Numbered from the stretch's first letter, positions 37,429-48,293 are shown. The stretch is 64,000 nt of DNA from Acinetobacter lwoffii (GCF_022967985.1 NZ_JALJVC010000005.1:1-64000); one strand, 5' to 3'. Program-made: numbers and translations. Notes: generated from the sequence alone by a model not told the origin.

Positions 37429-38287
37429 TTATACTTATGGATGAAAAATGACGGCCGCACAGCAGTTTAGTCACATTCGCTCAGTATAAAAAGTTCAGTA
37501 AAATCACAGCATCAAACCTCTATAATAAGTCAAATTGATGCAGAGGTGCAGAAAAAAATAGACTGCTTGGGGCATTTGTAAGCGTTTTTTCCTAGCAAGA
37601 AATGCGGGCGAAAATAGTGAAAGATTAAGGTGAGCATGCTTAAAACTATATAAATCTCATAACTTACATCGTTTTTGCCAAGCTGAATTTCACAGGTAGA
37701 ATTATAAATAAAAGCAATTAATTGAATTTTGAATATGGTTCAATTGATTAAAAAATAGCTTAATAAATGGCCAGTTTTGCAGCAAAGGTAAGCAGTATAA
37801 AAATAAATGAATGATTTTTTGAATCTAAATGCTTCAAATCGATTGAAAAACCCATCGTGTGGTGTACTAAGTCGCTATTTAACATCAGGTTATCTGAATC
37901 ACTGCGCTGCTGATGAATTGGGACAATTGGTCTGTTAAATCTAGACACTTGATTTAAATCTGAATTAAAAAGAGATTTAAATAATATTTGTGATGGAACT
38001 GTGCATCTTTAGTCTAAAACTCAAACATGATCCTGTAGGCTGAAAACCGAGTAAATTAATCATCTTAATTATTTAAAAACAATCATATAGATAGGAATTG
38101 AAAGGGTGGAATAATATATAAAGTCTGACTTATTGTTGTTAATGATTCTTATTTAATGGTTTTTTATCCAAAAAGCCAAATTCAGCCGTTTGTATTTTAA
38201 TAGTTCACGTTTTATAATTCAGTGTCGTTTTGATTTTAGGCATGTATTTGCCTGAGAATGCCAGCTTTCCTTCGAATTAATTCCAAC

Positions 38288-38307
38288 AAACTCCGGATGG
38301 AGTTTTT
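38288..38307 (+). promoter_or_regulatory. Terminator-like hairpin in the sdhC leader
   Basis: AAACTCC-GGAT-GGAGTTT, a 7-bp stem with a tetraloop running directly into T-rich sequence, ends ten bases before the sdhC ATG. It could attenuate transcription or affect translation of the sdh operon. There is no upstream gene on this strand for it to terminate. Confidence 0.45.
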
Positions 38308-38316
38308 ACTTACAGG

Positions 38317-38715
38317 ATGCCCGCTGTGAAAAGCAACAGACCTGTCAATTTGTCCATGGGTCAAGTTTTAGAAGTAAACTTAAAATCACCCGTGGCTATT
38401 GCATCAATTCTACACCGTCTTTCAGGTGTTATCGTATTCTTACTCGTACCGGTCCTTCTATGGATTTTAGACAAGTCATTGTCTTCGCCTGAAGGTTTTG
38501 CGCAAGTTCAAGAAATCTTTAACGGTTTCATTGTTCGCTTCATTGTATGGGTATTTGTCGCCGGCATGATTTTTCACTTTATTGCGGGTGTTAAGCATTT
38601 ACTTGCTGACATTGGCGTTGCTGAAGAACTAGAAAGTGGCCGTGTTGCATCTACTATCGCATTAATCTTGTCTGCAATCGGTATTGTTGCAGCATTTGTA
38701 TGGATCGTACTCTAA
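38317..38715 (+). CDS. sdhC: Succinate dehydrogenase cytochrome b556 subunit SdhC
   Basis: Membrane anchor of complex II, binding heme b and quinone. Three membrane helices lie at residues ~30-50, ~68-92 and ~108-130. SPVAIASILHRLSGV is the conserved quinone-side motif, and HFIAGVKHLLADIG holds the heme histidine. The ATG at 38317 has AGG touching it, so the GTG at 38326 (AGGA about nine bases before) may be the true start. It overlaps sdhD by one base (TAATG). Confidence 0.94.
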   Translation: MPAVKSNRPVNLSMGQVLEVNLKSPVAIASILHRLSGVIVFLLVPVLLWILDKSLSSPEGFAQVQEIFNGFIVRFIVWVFVAGMIFHFIAGVKHLLADIGVAEELESGRVASTIALILSAIGIVAAFVWIVL

Positions 38716-39080
38716 TGAAAAGCGCTACTGGTTTAACAGGTTCAGGTTCTCGCGATTGGTTTCTCCAACGTGTCAGTGCTGTAGTTCTAGCTGTTTATAC
38801 CGTTGTTGTACTGGGTTGGATTCTACTGAATGGTGGTTTCAACTTTGAACAGTGGTACGGCTTTATGATGACAGTTCCAATGAAGATCATGTCTTTATTG
38901 GCGGTCTTATCTCTTGTTGCACACGCATGGATCGGCATGTGGCAGGTATTCACGGATTATGTGACTACTCGTCAAATGGGTCCTTCAGCTTCAGGTTTAC
39001 GCCTTGTACTGACTTCAGCAGTGATCATTGCTGTACTTGCATATGCAATCTGGGCGATCCAGATTTTTTGGGCGAATTGA
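38715..39080 (+). CDS. sdhD: Succinate dehydrogenase membrane anchor SdhD
   Basis: Second membrane anchor of complex II, 121 aa. Three hydrophobic helices are visible; the second contains the heme-ligand histidine in HAWIGMWQVFTDY. The start overlaps the sdhC stop by one base, so translation is coupled; an upstream in-frame ATG at 38700 inside sdhC is less likely. Confidence 0.93.
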   Translation: MKSATGLTGSGSRDWFLQRVSAVVLAVYTVVVLGWILLNGGFNFEQWYGFMMTVPMKIMSLLAVLSLVAHAWIGMWQVFTDYVTTRQMGPSASGLRLVLTSAVIIAVLAYAIWAIQIFWAN

Positions 39081-39092
39081 TAGGAAACAATC

Positions 39093-40991
39093 ATGGGCGC
39101 TATAAACCCTAAAGAAGATTACACAAATATTCCGCATGAAACTTTCGATGCTGTCATCGTTGGTGGTGGTGGTTCAGGTATGCGTGCGTCTTACCAACTT
39201 GCTCAAGCTGGTTTGAAAGTTGCGGTTCTGACTAAAGTATTCCCAACTCGTTCGCACACTGTTGCAGCGCAGGGTGGTATTGGTGCATCTCTTGGTAACA
39301 TGCAAGAAGATAACTGGCACTACCACTTCTACGACACTGTAAAAGGTTCGGACTGGTTAGGTGACCAAGACGCAATCGAGTTCATGACTCGTGAAGCGCC
39401 TCAAGTGGTTTATGAACTTGAACACCTGGGTATGCCATTTGACCGTAATGCTGACGGTACAATTTACCAGCGTCCATTCGGTGGTCACTCAGCAAACTAC
39501 GGTGAAAAAGCTGTGCCACGTGCATGCGCTGCTGCCGATCGTACCGGTCACGCACTTCTTCACACACTTTATCAAAGCAACGTGAAAATGGGCACTCAAT
39601 TCTTCGTTGAATGGATTGCGCTTGACCTGATCCGTAACGAAAAAGGCGACGTTCTTGGTGTTACAGCAATTGATCAGGAAACTGGTAAAATTGCAGTATT
39701 CCAAGCAAAAGCGACTTTGTTCGCTACTGGTGGTGCTGGTCGTGTGTACCGTGCATCTACAAATGCTTATATCAACACTGGTGACGGTCTTGGTATGGCT
39801 GCTCGTGCAGGTATTCCATTACAAGATATGGAATTCTGGCAATTCCACCCAACGGGTGTTGCGGGCGCAGGCGTATTGTTGACTGAAGGTTGTCGTGGTG
39901 AAGGTGCAATCCTTCGTAACAAAGACGGCGAACCGTTCATGGAACGTTATGCACCAACTTTGAAAGACTTGGCGCCACGTGACTTCGTATCACGTTCTAT
40001 GGACCAAGAGATCAAAGAAGGTCGTGGTTGTGGTCCTAAAGGCGATTACATCCTGCTTGATATGACGCACTTGGGTGCTGACACGATCATGAAACGTCTT
40101 CCATCTGTATTCGAGATTGGTAAGAAATTCGCGAACGTTGACATCACTAAAGAGCCAATTCCTGTAGTACCAACAATTCATTACCAAATGGGTGGTATTC
40201 CAACGAATATTCATGGTCAAGTGGTTGTTCCTGAGTCTCGTGAAACTGAAGCGCTTGTTGCTAACTACAATAAAGACACCGACGTTTACTCTACAAATGC
40301 CGAAGGTCGTGACTTTGCTAAGCCAGTAAAAGGCTTCTATGCAATCGGTGAGTGTTCATGTGTATCTGTACACGGTGCGAACCGTCTAGGTACGAACTCA
40401 TTGCTTGACTTGGTTGTATTTGGTAAGGCTGCTGGTCAACATATCATTGAATATGTGACTAAACAGCACGATGGCGAATATGAGCCACTTCCAACAACTG
40501 TGCTTCAAGAAACTGTTGAACGTATTCGTAAACTTGACGAATCGACTACAGGTGAGAATGCTCAAGACGTTGCTGATGCAATCCGTGACATCGTTCAAGA
40601 CCACGCTGGTGTATTCCGTACATCTGCGCTTCTAGACGAAGGTGTGAAGCAGATTCTTGCAATTGAACCGCGCGTACGCAATATTCACTTGAAAGACAAA
40701 TCTAAAGTATTCAACACTGCACGTATTGAAGCGCTTGAAGTTGAAAACTTGTATGAAGTTGCGAAAGCAACGCTTATTTCAGCTGCTGCTCGTAAAGAAT
40801 GCCGTGGTGCACATACGGTTGTAGACTTTGAAGAGTCTCCAGACCATGCTGAATACCCATATGGTCGTCGTGATGATGAGTGGATGAAGCACACTTTATG
40901 GTTCTCTGCGGATAACCGTCTAGAGTACAAGCCAGTTCGTTACCGTCCATTGTCGGTTGACGCGATTCCACCTAAACCACGTACATTCTAA
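39093..40991 (+). CDS. sdhA: Succinate dehydrogenase flavoprotein subunit SdhA
   Basis: Catalytic subunit oxidising succinate to fumarate. 632 aa, slightly longer than E. coli SdhA. The FAD dinucleotide motif VIVGGGGSGMRA is at 21-32. His55 in FPTRSHTVAAQGG is the covalent FAD attachment site. Substrate-site elements QFHPTG and REGRGCGPKGDY follow, and the C-terminal capping block begins ARKECRGAHTV. AGGAAA is ahead of the ATG. Third gene of sdhCDAB. Confidence 0.98.
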   Translation: MGAINPKEDYTNIPHETFDAVIVGGGGSGMRASYQLAQAGLKVAVLTKVFPTRSHTVAAQGGIGASLGNMQEDNWHYHFYDTVKGSDWLGDQDAIEFMTREAPQVVYELEHLGMPFDRNADGTIYQRPFGGHSANYGEKAVPRACAAADRTGHALLHTLYQSNVKMGTQFFVEWIALDLIRNEKGDVLGVTAIDQETGKIAVFQAKATLFATGGAGRVYRASTNAYINTGDGLGMAARAGIPLQDMEFWQFHPTGVAGAGVLLTEGCRGEGAILRNKDGEPFMERYAPTLKDLAPRDFVSRSMDQEIKEGRGCGPKGDYILLDMTHLGADTIMKRLPSVFEIGKKFANVDITKEPIPVVPTIHYQMGGIPTNIHGQVVVPESRETEALVANYNKDTDVYSTNAEGRDFAKPVKGFYAIGECSCVSVHGANRLGTNSLLDLVVFGKAAGQHIIEYVTKQHDGEYEPLPTTVLQETVERIRKLDESTTGENAQDVADAIRDIVQDHAGVFRTSALLDEGVKQILAIEPRVRNIHLKDKSKVFNTARIEALEVENLYEVAKATLISAAARKECRGAHTVVDFEESPDHAEYPYGRRDDEWMKHTLWFSADNRLEYKPVRYRPLSVDAIPPKPRTF

Positions 40992-41005
40992 TCAGGAGAA
41001 TTCAG

Positions 41006-41716
41006 ATGAGTAGAGGTACTCGTACATTTCATATCTACCGCTACGATCCTGACAAGGATAAAGCACCGTACATGCAAACTTTCAAACTTGAACTGACTGA
41101 TAAGCACCGTATGTTGCTTGACGCACTTCTTGCATTGAAAGTACAGGACGAGACTTTAACGTTCCGTCGTTCATGTCGTGAAGGTATTTGTGGTTCTGAT
41201 GGCGTGAACATCAATGGTAAAAACGGTTTGGCGTGTCTTTGGAACCTGAACGATTTACCAAATGAAATTACTGTTCGTCCATTGCCTGGTCTTCCTGTAG
41301 TGAAAGACTTGGTGGTTGACATGAACCAGTTCTATGATCAGTACAACAAGATCCATCCATTCTTGATCAACAACCAGCCTGCGCCTCCTAAGGAACGTTT
41401 ACAGTCTCCTGAAGAGCGTGAGCATCTTGATGGTCTATATGAATGTATTCTATGTGCATGCTGTTCAACTTCATGCCCGTCATTCTGGTGGAACCCGGAC
41501 AAGTTCTTGGGTCCTTCAGCATTGTTGAACGCTTACCGCTTCATCATTGACTCGCGTGACACTGGAACACAAGAGCGTTTGGCTCGTCTAGACGACCCGT
41601 TCTCATTGTTCCGTTGTAAAGGCATCATGAACTGTGTATCTGTATGTCCTAAAGGCTTGAACCCAACAAAAGCAATCGGTCACATCCGTAATATGCTTTT
41701 AGATATGGCAGGCTAA
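41006..41716 (+). CDS. sdhB: Succinate dehydrogenase iron-sulfur subunit SdhB
   Basis: Carries electrons from SdhA to the membrane anchors. The 2Fe-2S ligands are in SCREGICGSDG and LAC (residues ~56-76). The 4Fe-4S site is in CILCACCSTSCP (~148). The 3Fe-4S site is in CKGIMNCVSVCPKGLNP (~205). 236 aa, full length. AGGAGA precedes the start. A strong terminator follows, so the sdh transcript largely ends here. Confidence 0.98.
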   Translation: MSRGTRTFHIYRYDPDKDKAPYMQTFKLELTDKHRMLLDALLALKVQDETLTFRRSCREGICGSDGVNINGKNGLACLWNLNDLPNEITVRPLPGLPVVKDLVVDMNQFYDQYNKIHPFLINNQPAPPKERLQSPEEREHLDGLYECILCACCSTSCPSFWWNPDKFLGPSALLNAYRFIIDSRDTGTQERLARLDDPFSLFRCKGIMNCVSVCPKGLNPTKAIGHIRNMLLDMAG

Positions 41717-41739
41717 TAGGCTGCTCTTCGCAGTTTAGA

Positions 41740-41769
41740 AAAAAGCACACCTTCAGGTGTGCTTTTTTT
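41740..41769 (+). terminator. Terminator after sdhB
   Basis: Stem AAAGCACACC / GGTGTGCTTT with a TTCA loop and T7. Confidence 0.9.
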
Positions 41770-41981
41770 ATGCAAACTATTGGAAAAATTAAAAAATCAT
41801 AAGATAAAAATAAAGATACTATACTTAAAATGTATAAAGTTGAGTGAAACAGTCAGGAAAAGGGTAAGGGCTTTGAGCGCCATATAAGAAGAACATGTGA
41901 TTATTTTGGGTATTTATGATTTTTAGATGTAAAACTGACCTGAAAAATAGCAAGAACGATGTTATTATATAACGGAAATTT

Positions 41982-42017
41982 AAGGAGGGAGTGGATTGAA
42001 AGGTTTGCTCTCTTTTT
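41982..42017 (+). terminator. Orphan terminator-like hairpin
   Basis: AAGGAGGGAG pairs with CTCTCTTTTT (ten pairs including three G-U) around a 16-base loop, followed by ATTTAT. No gene precedes it after the sdhB terminator. Confidence 0.4.
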
Positions 42018-42186
42018 ATTTATCGGAAATGCTTAGGACTTAAGTCTACATTGAATCTATTTTTGAGATAAAGCACCATATATTAGAGTAAAATATCTGA
42101 ACTGTATTTAGCCAATTTATGGAAGGTATGTGTCAAAAAAATCAATTGAAAAGTTGAGATTATGTTAGCATTTAGCCCATGACTAT

Positions 42187-42423
42187 GTTTAAAAAATGCC
42201 ACGCCAGGTACATTTTTTAAACACTGCATAATCAGGGACTGGTATATAAAGGTAGACCCGAGTCGCTTTAGAAAAAATCTTTGTTAATGCTTGCTTTTTT
42301 CTAAGTCGATTTGCAAAAAATTGCCCGGTTTCGATCGGGTATTCAATGAGTGATGATGCCGCTGAGGGGCGTTATTGTTCATTAAACATATCAAGATTTT
42401 CTTGGTGTGGTGATAACGCCTCA
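42187..42423 (+). ncRNA. Possible structured leader of sucA mRNA
   Basis: Four inverted repeats in a row lie 115-350 bases before sucA. The best is GTTTAAAAAATG / CATTTTTTAAAC, a perfect 12-bp stem around a 12-base loop. Known: conserved RNA motifs named sucA and sucA-II are described upstream of sucA in other beta- and gamma-proteobacteria. I cannot show by eye that this is one of them. Confidence 0.35.
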
Positions 42424-42537
42424 TGGCTTATGCCTTATGGGGGACTAGTATCATATTACCAATTTGATGCTAATAATCCTGGGTTTTGCTTAAAAAGCAT
42501 CCTGAAAATGTTTTTGCAATAGGAAATGGGTCCACAA

Positions 42538-45360
42538 ATGCAAGAAGTTGCTGACGCTCTGCGTCTTGACACTGAACTTTCCGCTGATAGTGCAGCGTAT
42601 ATTGAAGAACTTTATGAGCAGTATCTGACTGCTCCAGACTCAGTGGGTGCTGACTGGAGAGCGTACTTCGATAAATTCCCAAAAGGTGATCAACCACACA
42701 GTAATGTACGTGAGCAATTCCTACTTTTAGGTCGCAATTCAAGCCGTATTCAGCCTATTGTTCAGTCGACAGTCAGCTCAGAGCATGAACGTCGTCAAAT
42801 TGGCGTGCTACAGCTGATTGCTGCTTACCGTAACCGTGGCCACCAGAAAGCAAAACTGGATCCATTAGGTTTGGCGAAGCGTGAAATTGTGCCTGATCTA
42901 GATCTTGCTGCGCATGGTTTGACTCAGTCTGACTTAGACACAGTATTCAATACTGGTAACCTGGCGATCGGTAAAGAAGAAGCGACTTTGGCTGAAATGG
43001 TTCAGTCAATGGAAGCCACTTACTGTGGTTCAATCGGTGCTGAATACATGCACATCGTGGACACCAAAGAAAAACGTTGGATTCAACAACGTCTAGAAAG
43101 TGCACGCGGTCAATATGGCTTCAATGCTGATCAAAAGAAACATGTCCTTGAGCGTTTAACTGCGGCTGAAGGCCTAGAAAAATATCTTGGTAATAAATTC
43201 GTTGGTGCCAAACGTTTCGGCGTTGAAGGTGGTGAAGCATTCATCCCGATGGTCAACGAAATTATTCAGCGTGCAGGTTCTGTAGGCTGTAAAGAAGTTG
43301 TGATCGGTATGCCTCACCGCGGCCGTTTAAACCTTCTTGTTAACATCATGGGTAAGAACCCGGCTGACCTGTTTGGTGAGTTCGAAGGTAAATCTATTCA
43401 CAAGAAAGGTTCTGGTGACGTTAAGTATCACCAAGGCTTCTCTTCAAACGTGATGACGCCAGGTGGCGAAGTTCACTTGGCATTGGCGTTTAACCCGTCA
43501 CACCTTGAAATCGTTGGCCCTGTGGTTGAAGGTTCAGTACGTGCACGTCAAGTACGTCGTAAAGACATTGGCGGCGATGACGTATTGCCACTAATCGTAC
43601 ACGGTGATGCTGCATTTGCAGGTCAGGGCGTTAACCAGGAAACTTTCCAGATGTCACAAACTCGCGGTTATACCGTGGGTGGTACAGTGCACATTGTAAT
43701 TAACAACCAGGTTGGTTTCACGACGTCTGATCCACGTGACGCACGTTCTACAGAATACTGTACTGACATCGCAAAAATGATTCAGGCACCGATCTTCCAT
43801 GTGAATGGTGATGATCCTGAAGCTGTGGTGTTCATTTCACAATTGGCACATGACTTCCGTCATACCTTCCGTAAAGACGTTGTGATTGACATGTTCTGCT
43901 ACCGTCGTCGTGGTCATAACGAAGCGGATGAGCCAGCTGCAACTCAACCAATGATGTATCAAGTGATTAACAAGAAAGCGACTACGCGTACGCTTTATGC
44001 GGATCAATTGGTAGAACAGGGTGTTCTTGATCGCGCAAGTGCAGATCAAATGGTTGAAAACTACCGTGCAGACCTGGAAGCGGGTAATCACGTTGCCAAT
44101 GCACTGGTACTTGAACCAAACAAAAAAATGTTTGTGGATTGGACTCCTTACTTAGGTCATGAGTACACAGACGAGTGGGATACAACTTTCCCAATCGAAC
44201 GTCTAAAAGAGCTTGGCAAGAAAATGCGTGAGCTTCCTGAAGGCTTCGTGATGCAGCGTCAAGTTGCAAAAGTAATTGATGACCGTCTGAAAATGCAAAC
44301 GGGTGAAATGCCTCTGAACTGGGGTGCTGCTGAAACTCTGGCGTATGCAACTGTACTAGATGATGGTTACTTGCTTCGTTTAACGGGTGAAGACGTAGGT
44401 CGTGGTACTTTCTCACACCGTCATGCAAAACTGCATAATCAGGTAGATGGTTCAACTTATCTTCCACTGTGTAACCTGAAAGAAAACCAGCCGCGTACTG
44501 CAATCTATGACTCTTTGTTGTCAGAAATGGCTGTATTGGCATTTGAATATGGTTATGCGACGACTCTTCCTAAGAGTTTGATCATCTGGGAAGCACAATT
44601 CGGTGACTTCGCAAACTGTGCACAGGTTGTCATTGACCAGTTCATCTCATCTGGTGAAACCAAATGGGAGCGTGTATGTGGCTTAACTATGCTTCTTCCA
44701 CACGGTTTTGAAGGTCAAGGTCCAGAACATTCATCTGCACGTTTGGAACGTTTCTTGCAGCTATGTGCTGAAGACAACATGCAAGTCATCACACCGACTA
44801 CGCCTGCGCAGATTTTCCACGCATTACGTCGTCAAGCGATTCGTCCAATCCGTAAGCCATTGATTGTTACTTCGCCAAAATCTTTACTTCGTCACAAGCT
44901 TGCTGTATCTAGCCTTGAAGAGCTTGCAAACGGTACATTCCAAACCGTGATTGATGAAGTAGACAACATCAACAAGTCAGATGTAACCCGTCTGGTTCTG
45001 TGTGGTGGTAAGGTGTATTACGACCTAGTTGAAAAACGTCGTGAAAAAGAATTGAACAACACTGCAATTGTACGTATTGAACAATTATATCCATACCCAG
45101 AAAAACGCCTGGCAGAAGTGCTTGCGCAATATCCAAACGTTAAAGAACTCGTTTGGGCGCAAGAAGAACCGAAGAACCAAGGTGCTTGGTTGTTCATCGC
45201 ACCGCGTCTGTATGACGATGTGATGAAAGCGGGTAAACAAGTACGTATTAGCTATGCAGGCCGTGAAGCTTCTGCTGCACCGGCATGTGGTTCACCATAT
45301 TTGCATGCAAAACAACAAGCTCAGCTCATCAACGACGCGCTTGCGATCGACGCTGAATAA
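42538..45360 (+). CDS. sucA: 2-oxoglutarate dehydrogenase E1 component
   Basis: Thiamine-dependent decarboxylase of the 2-oxoglutarate dehydrogenase complex. About 940 aa. The N-terminal SAAYIEELYEQYLTAPDSVGADWRAYF is typical. Active-site elements are GMPHRGRLNLL, AFNPSHLEIVGPVVEG, and the ThDP-binding HGDAAFAGQGVNQET ending at INNQVGFTT. HRHAKLHNQ and RLERFLQLCAEDNMQV lie in the C-terminal half. I prefer ATG 42538 to ATG 42526, which has AGGA only one base away. sucB follows after 18 bases. Confidence 0.97.
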   Translation: MQEVADALRLDTELSADSAAYIEELYEQYLTAPDSVGADWRAYFDKFPKGDQPHSNVREQFLLLGRNSSRIQPIVQSTVSSEHERRQIGVLQLIAAYRNRGHQKAKLDPLGLAKREIVPDLDLAAHGLTQSDLDTVFNTGNLAIGKEEATLAEMVQSMEATYCGSIGAEYMHIVDTKEKRWIQQRLESARGQYGFNADQKKHVLERLTAAEGLEKYLGNKFVGAKRFGVEGGEAFIPMVNEIIQRAGSVGCKEVVIGMPHRGRLNLLVNIMGKNPADLFGEFEGKSIHKKGSGDVKYHQGFSSNVMTPGGEVHLALAFNPSHLEIVGPVVEGSVRARQVRRKDIGGDDVLPLIVHGDAAFAGQGVNQETFQMSQTRGYTVGGTVHIVINNQVGFTTSDPRDARSTEYCTDIAKMIQAPIFHVNGDDPEAVVFISQLAHDFRHTFRKDVVIDMFCYRRRGHNEADEPAATQPMMYQVINKKATTRTLYADQLVEQGVLDRASADQMVENYRADLEAGNHVANALVLEPNKKMFVDWTPYLGHEYTDEWDTTFPIERLKELGKKMRELPEGFVMQRQVAKVIDDRLKMQTGEMPLNWGAAETLAYATVLDDGYLLRLTGEDVGRGTFSHRHAKLHNQVDGSTYLPLCNLKENQPRTAIYDSLLSEMAVLAFEYGYATTLPKSLIIWEAQFGDFANCAQVVIDQFISSGETKWERVCGLTMLLPHGFEGQGPEHSSARLERFLQLCAEDNMQVITPTTPAQIFHALRRQAIRPIRKPLIVTSPKSLLRHKLAVSSLEELANGTFQTVIDEVDNINKSDVTRLVLCGGKVYYDLVEKRREKELNNTAIVRIEQLYPYPEKRLAEVLAQYPNVKELVWAQEEPKNQGAWLFIAPRLYDDVMKAGKQVRISYAGREASAAPACGSPYLHAKQQAQLINDALAIDAE

Positions 45361-45378
45361 TCCAGGAGATTCTAAGTA

Positions 45379-46593
45379 ATGGCAACCGAAATTAAAGCAC
45401 CGGTATTCCCAGAGTCAGTTGCGGACGGTACGATCGCAACTTGGCACAAACAACCAGGTGAAGCAGTGTCACGTGATGAAGTGATCTGCGATATTGAGAC
45501 TGATAAAGTTGTTTTAGAAGTTGTTGCTCCTGCAGACGGTACACTTGCATCTATCATTAAAGGTGAAGGTGATACTGTTCTTTCAGCTGAAGTCATTGCA
45601 CAGTTTGAAGAAGGTGCTGTTTCTGGCGCTACGCAAACTCAAGCAGTTCAGTCTGAAGAAAAAGTTGAACAAGCTGCTGCGCAAACTGAAGCGGGTAATG
45701 CACCGATCGTTGAACGTCAACAAGTACAGGACCAGGCTCCAGCAGTGCGTAAAGCATTGACTGAATCTGGTGTTGCAGCTGCTGATGTTGCAGGTACAGG
45801 CCGTGGCGGTCGCATCACGAAAGAAGATGTGGCAAATCATCAGGCGAAACCGGCAGCACCTGCAGCGCAACCATTAAGCGTTGCAGTGGGCGAGCGTATC
45901 GAAAAACGTGTTCCTATGACTCGTCTTCGTAAGCGTGTTGCTGAACGTTTACTTGCAGCAACTCAAGAAACTGCAATGTTGACTACGTTCAACGAAGTGA
46001 ACATGAAACCAATCATGGAAATGCGTGCTCAATACAAAGATGCATTCGAGAAGCGTCATGGTGCGCGTCTTGGCTTCATGTCATTCTTCGTTAAAGCAGC
46101 AACTGAAGCGCTTAAACGCTATCCAGCGGTAAATGCTTCAATTGATGGTGATGACATCGTGTATCACGGTTACTATGACATCGGTGTTGCAGTTTCATCT
46201 GAACGTGGTCTAGTGGTTCCTGTACTTCGTGATACAGACCGCATGAACTATGCTGAAGTTGAAAATGGCATCCGTGCATATGCTGGCAAGGCACGTGACG
46301 GTAAGCTGGGCATCGAAGACATGACTGGCGGTACATTCACTATTACTAATGGTGGTACTTTTGGTTCATTGCTTTCTACACCAATTCTAAATACGCCACA
46401 AACTGCGATTCTGGGTATGCATAAAATCCAGGAACGTCCGATGGCGGTGAATGGTCAAGTAGAAATCTTGCCAATGATGTACCTTGCACTGTCTTATGAC
46501 CACCGTTTAATCGATGGTAAAGAAGCAGTCGGTTTCCTTGTAACAATCAAAGAATTGTTAGAAGAGCCAGCGCGTCTGATCCTTGATCTGTAA
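45379..46593 (+). CDS. sucB: Dihydrolipoyllysine succinyltransferase (E2)
   Basis: Core of the 2-oxoglutarate dehydrogenase complex. 404 aa: one lipoyl domain (1-77, lipoylated Lys43 in [10 protein letters not shown]), an Ala/Gln/Glu-rich linker, a peripheral-subunit-binding domain (~112-150, [13 protein letters not shown]...[11 protein letters not shown]), and the catalytic domain (~175-404) with [20 protein letters not shown] precedes the start. A cloverleaf-type repeat starts 13 bases after its stop and fills the gap to lpd. Confidence 0.97.
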   Translation: MATEIKAPVFPESVADGTIATWHKQPGEAVSRDEVICDIETDKVVLEVVAPADGTLASIIKGEGDTVLSAEVIAQFEEGAVSGATQTQAVQSEEKVEQAAAQTEAGNAPIVERQQVQDQAPAVRKALTESGVAAADVAGTGRGGRITKEDVANHQAKPAAPAAQPLSVAVGERIEKRVPMTRLRKRVAERLLAATQETAMLTTFNEVNMKPIMEMRAQYKDAFEKRHGARLGFMSFFVKAATEALKRYPAVNASIDGDDIVYHGYYDIGVAVSSERGLVVPVLRDTDRMNYAEVENGIRAYAGKARDGKLGIEDMTGGTFTITNGGTFGSLLSTPILNTPQTAILGMHKIQERPMAVNGQVEILPMMYLALSYDHRLIDGKEAVGFLVTIKELLEEPARLILDL

Positions 46594-46606
46594 TTTATTC
46601 ATTAAA

Positions 46607-46678
46607 AATCTCCCCTAACCCCTCTTTAAAAAGAGGGGAAGATCCCCCTTTGGAAAAGGGGGATTAATAAGGGGGATT
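46607..46678. repeat. Cloverleaf-folding intergenic repeat, copy 1 (sucB-lpd)
   Basis: 72 bp. Outer arms AATCTCCCCTAA and TAAGGGGGATT are near-complementary. Inside are two hairpins, CCCCTCTTT / AAAGAGGGG and TCCCCCTTT / AAAGGGGGA. It starts 13 bases after the sucB stop and ends four bases before the lpd ribosome site. Same family as 54906-55000 and 61416-61512. Confidence 0.8.
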
Positions 46679-46680
46679 AG

Positions 46681-48123
<1,443 letters not shown>

Positions 48124-48127
48124 TTCG

Positions 48128-48155
48128 AAAAAAGAGCGACTTAGGTCGCTCTTTT
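48128..48155 (+). terminator. Terminator after lpd
   Basis: Stem AAAAGAGCGAC / GTCGCTCTTTT with a short loop and T5. It separates sucAB-lpd from sucCD. Confidence 0.85.
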
Positions 48156-48293
48156 TACATTTCATGGTTGTTTTTATTGGAACAATCATCTAAAAATAAA
48201 GATAACGATTTTAAGAAATGCTGGTACTGCTTTGACGGACGTCTGGGTGCTAGTGGGTTATAACAAGGCAAAGAAGTAATAAAAGGTTATTCA

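Larger units (their letters stand above)
37312..38316. other. Long divergent gltA / sdhC intergenic region
   Basis: About 1 kb with no believable gene. It holds the gltA promoter (37401-37428, minus) and the sdhC promoter region. A 7-bp inverted repeat GCATCAA / TTGATGC lies near 37509-37541, and a hairpin with a T5 tail sits just before sdhC (38288-38307). The middle (37600-38250) is AT-rich and I see nothing in it that I can name. A 62-codon GTG-start frame on the minus strand there has no ribosome site. Confidence 0.5.
41717..42537. other. Long structured sdhB-sucA intergenic region
   Basis: About 820 bases with no credible gene. In order: the sdhB terminator (41740-41769); an orphan terminator-like hairpin (41982-42017); a perfect 12-bp inverted repeat (42187-42198 / 42211-42222); a 10-bp inverted repeat TTAGAAAAAA / TTTTTTCTAA (42268-42304); a short CCCG / CGGG hairpin (42324-42338); and a larger imperfect hairpin TGAGGGGCGTTAT / ATAACGCCTCA (42363-42423) enclosing CAAG / CTTG. 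This is much more structure than a plain promoter region needs. Confidence 0.55.

Noticed and set aside
37760..37948. A 62-codon frame on the minus strand in the gltA-sdhC gap
   Set aside because: It needs a GTG start, has no Shine-Dalgarno, is in AT-rich sequence, and resembles no family I know.
43982..44542. A 186-codon open frame antisense to sucA
   Set aside because: It lies wholly inside the strongly conserved sucA frame, has no ribosome site, and its composition (many His, Gln, Leu, Pro) is that expected of a shadow of a coding strand.
46607..46678. Repeat copies read as plain rho-independent terminators or as CRISPR repeats
   Set aside because: They have no T-run after the stems in the right place, contain more than one stem, and are single dispersed copies without spacers.
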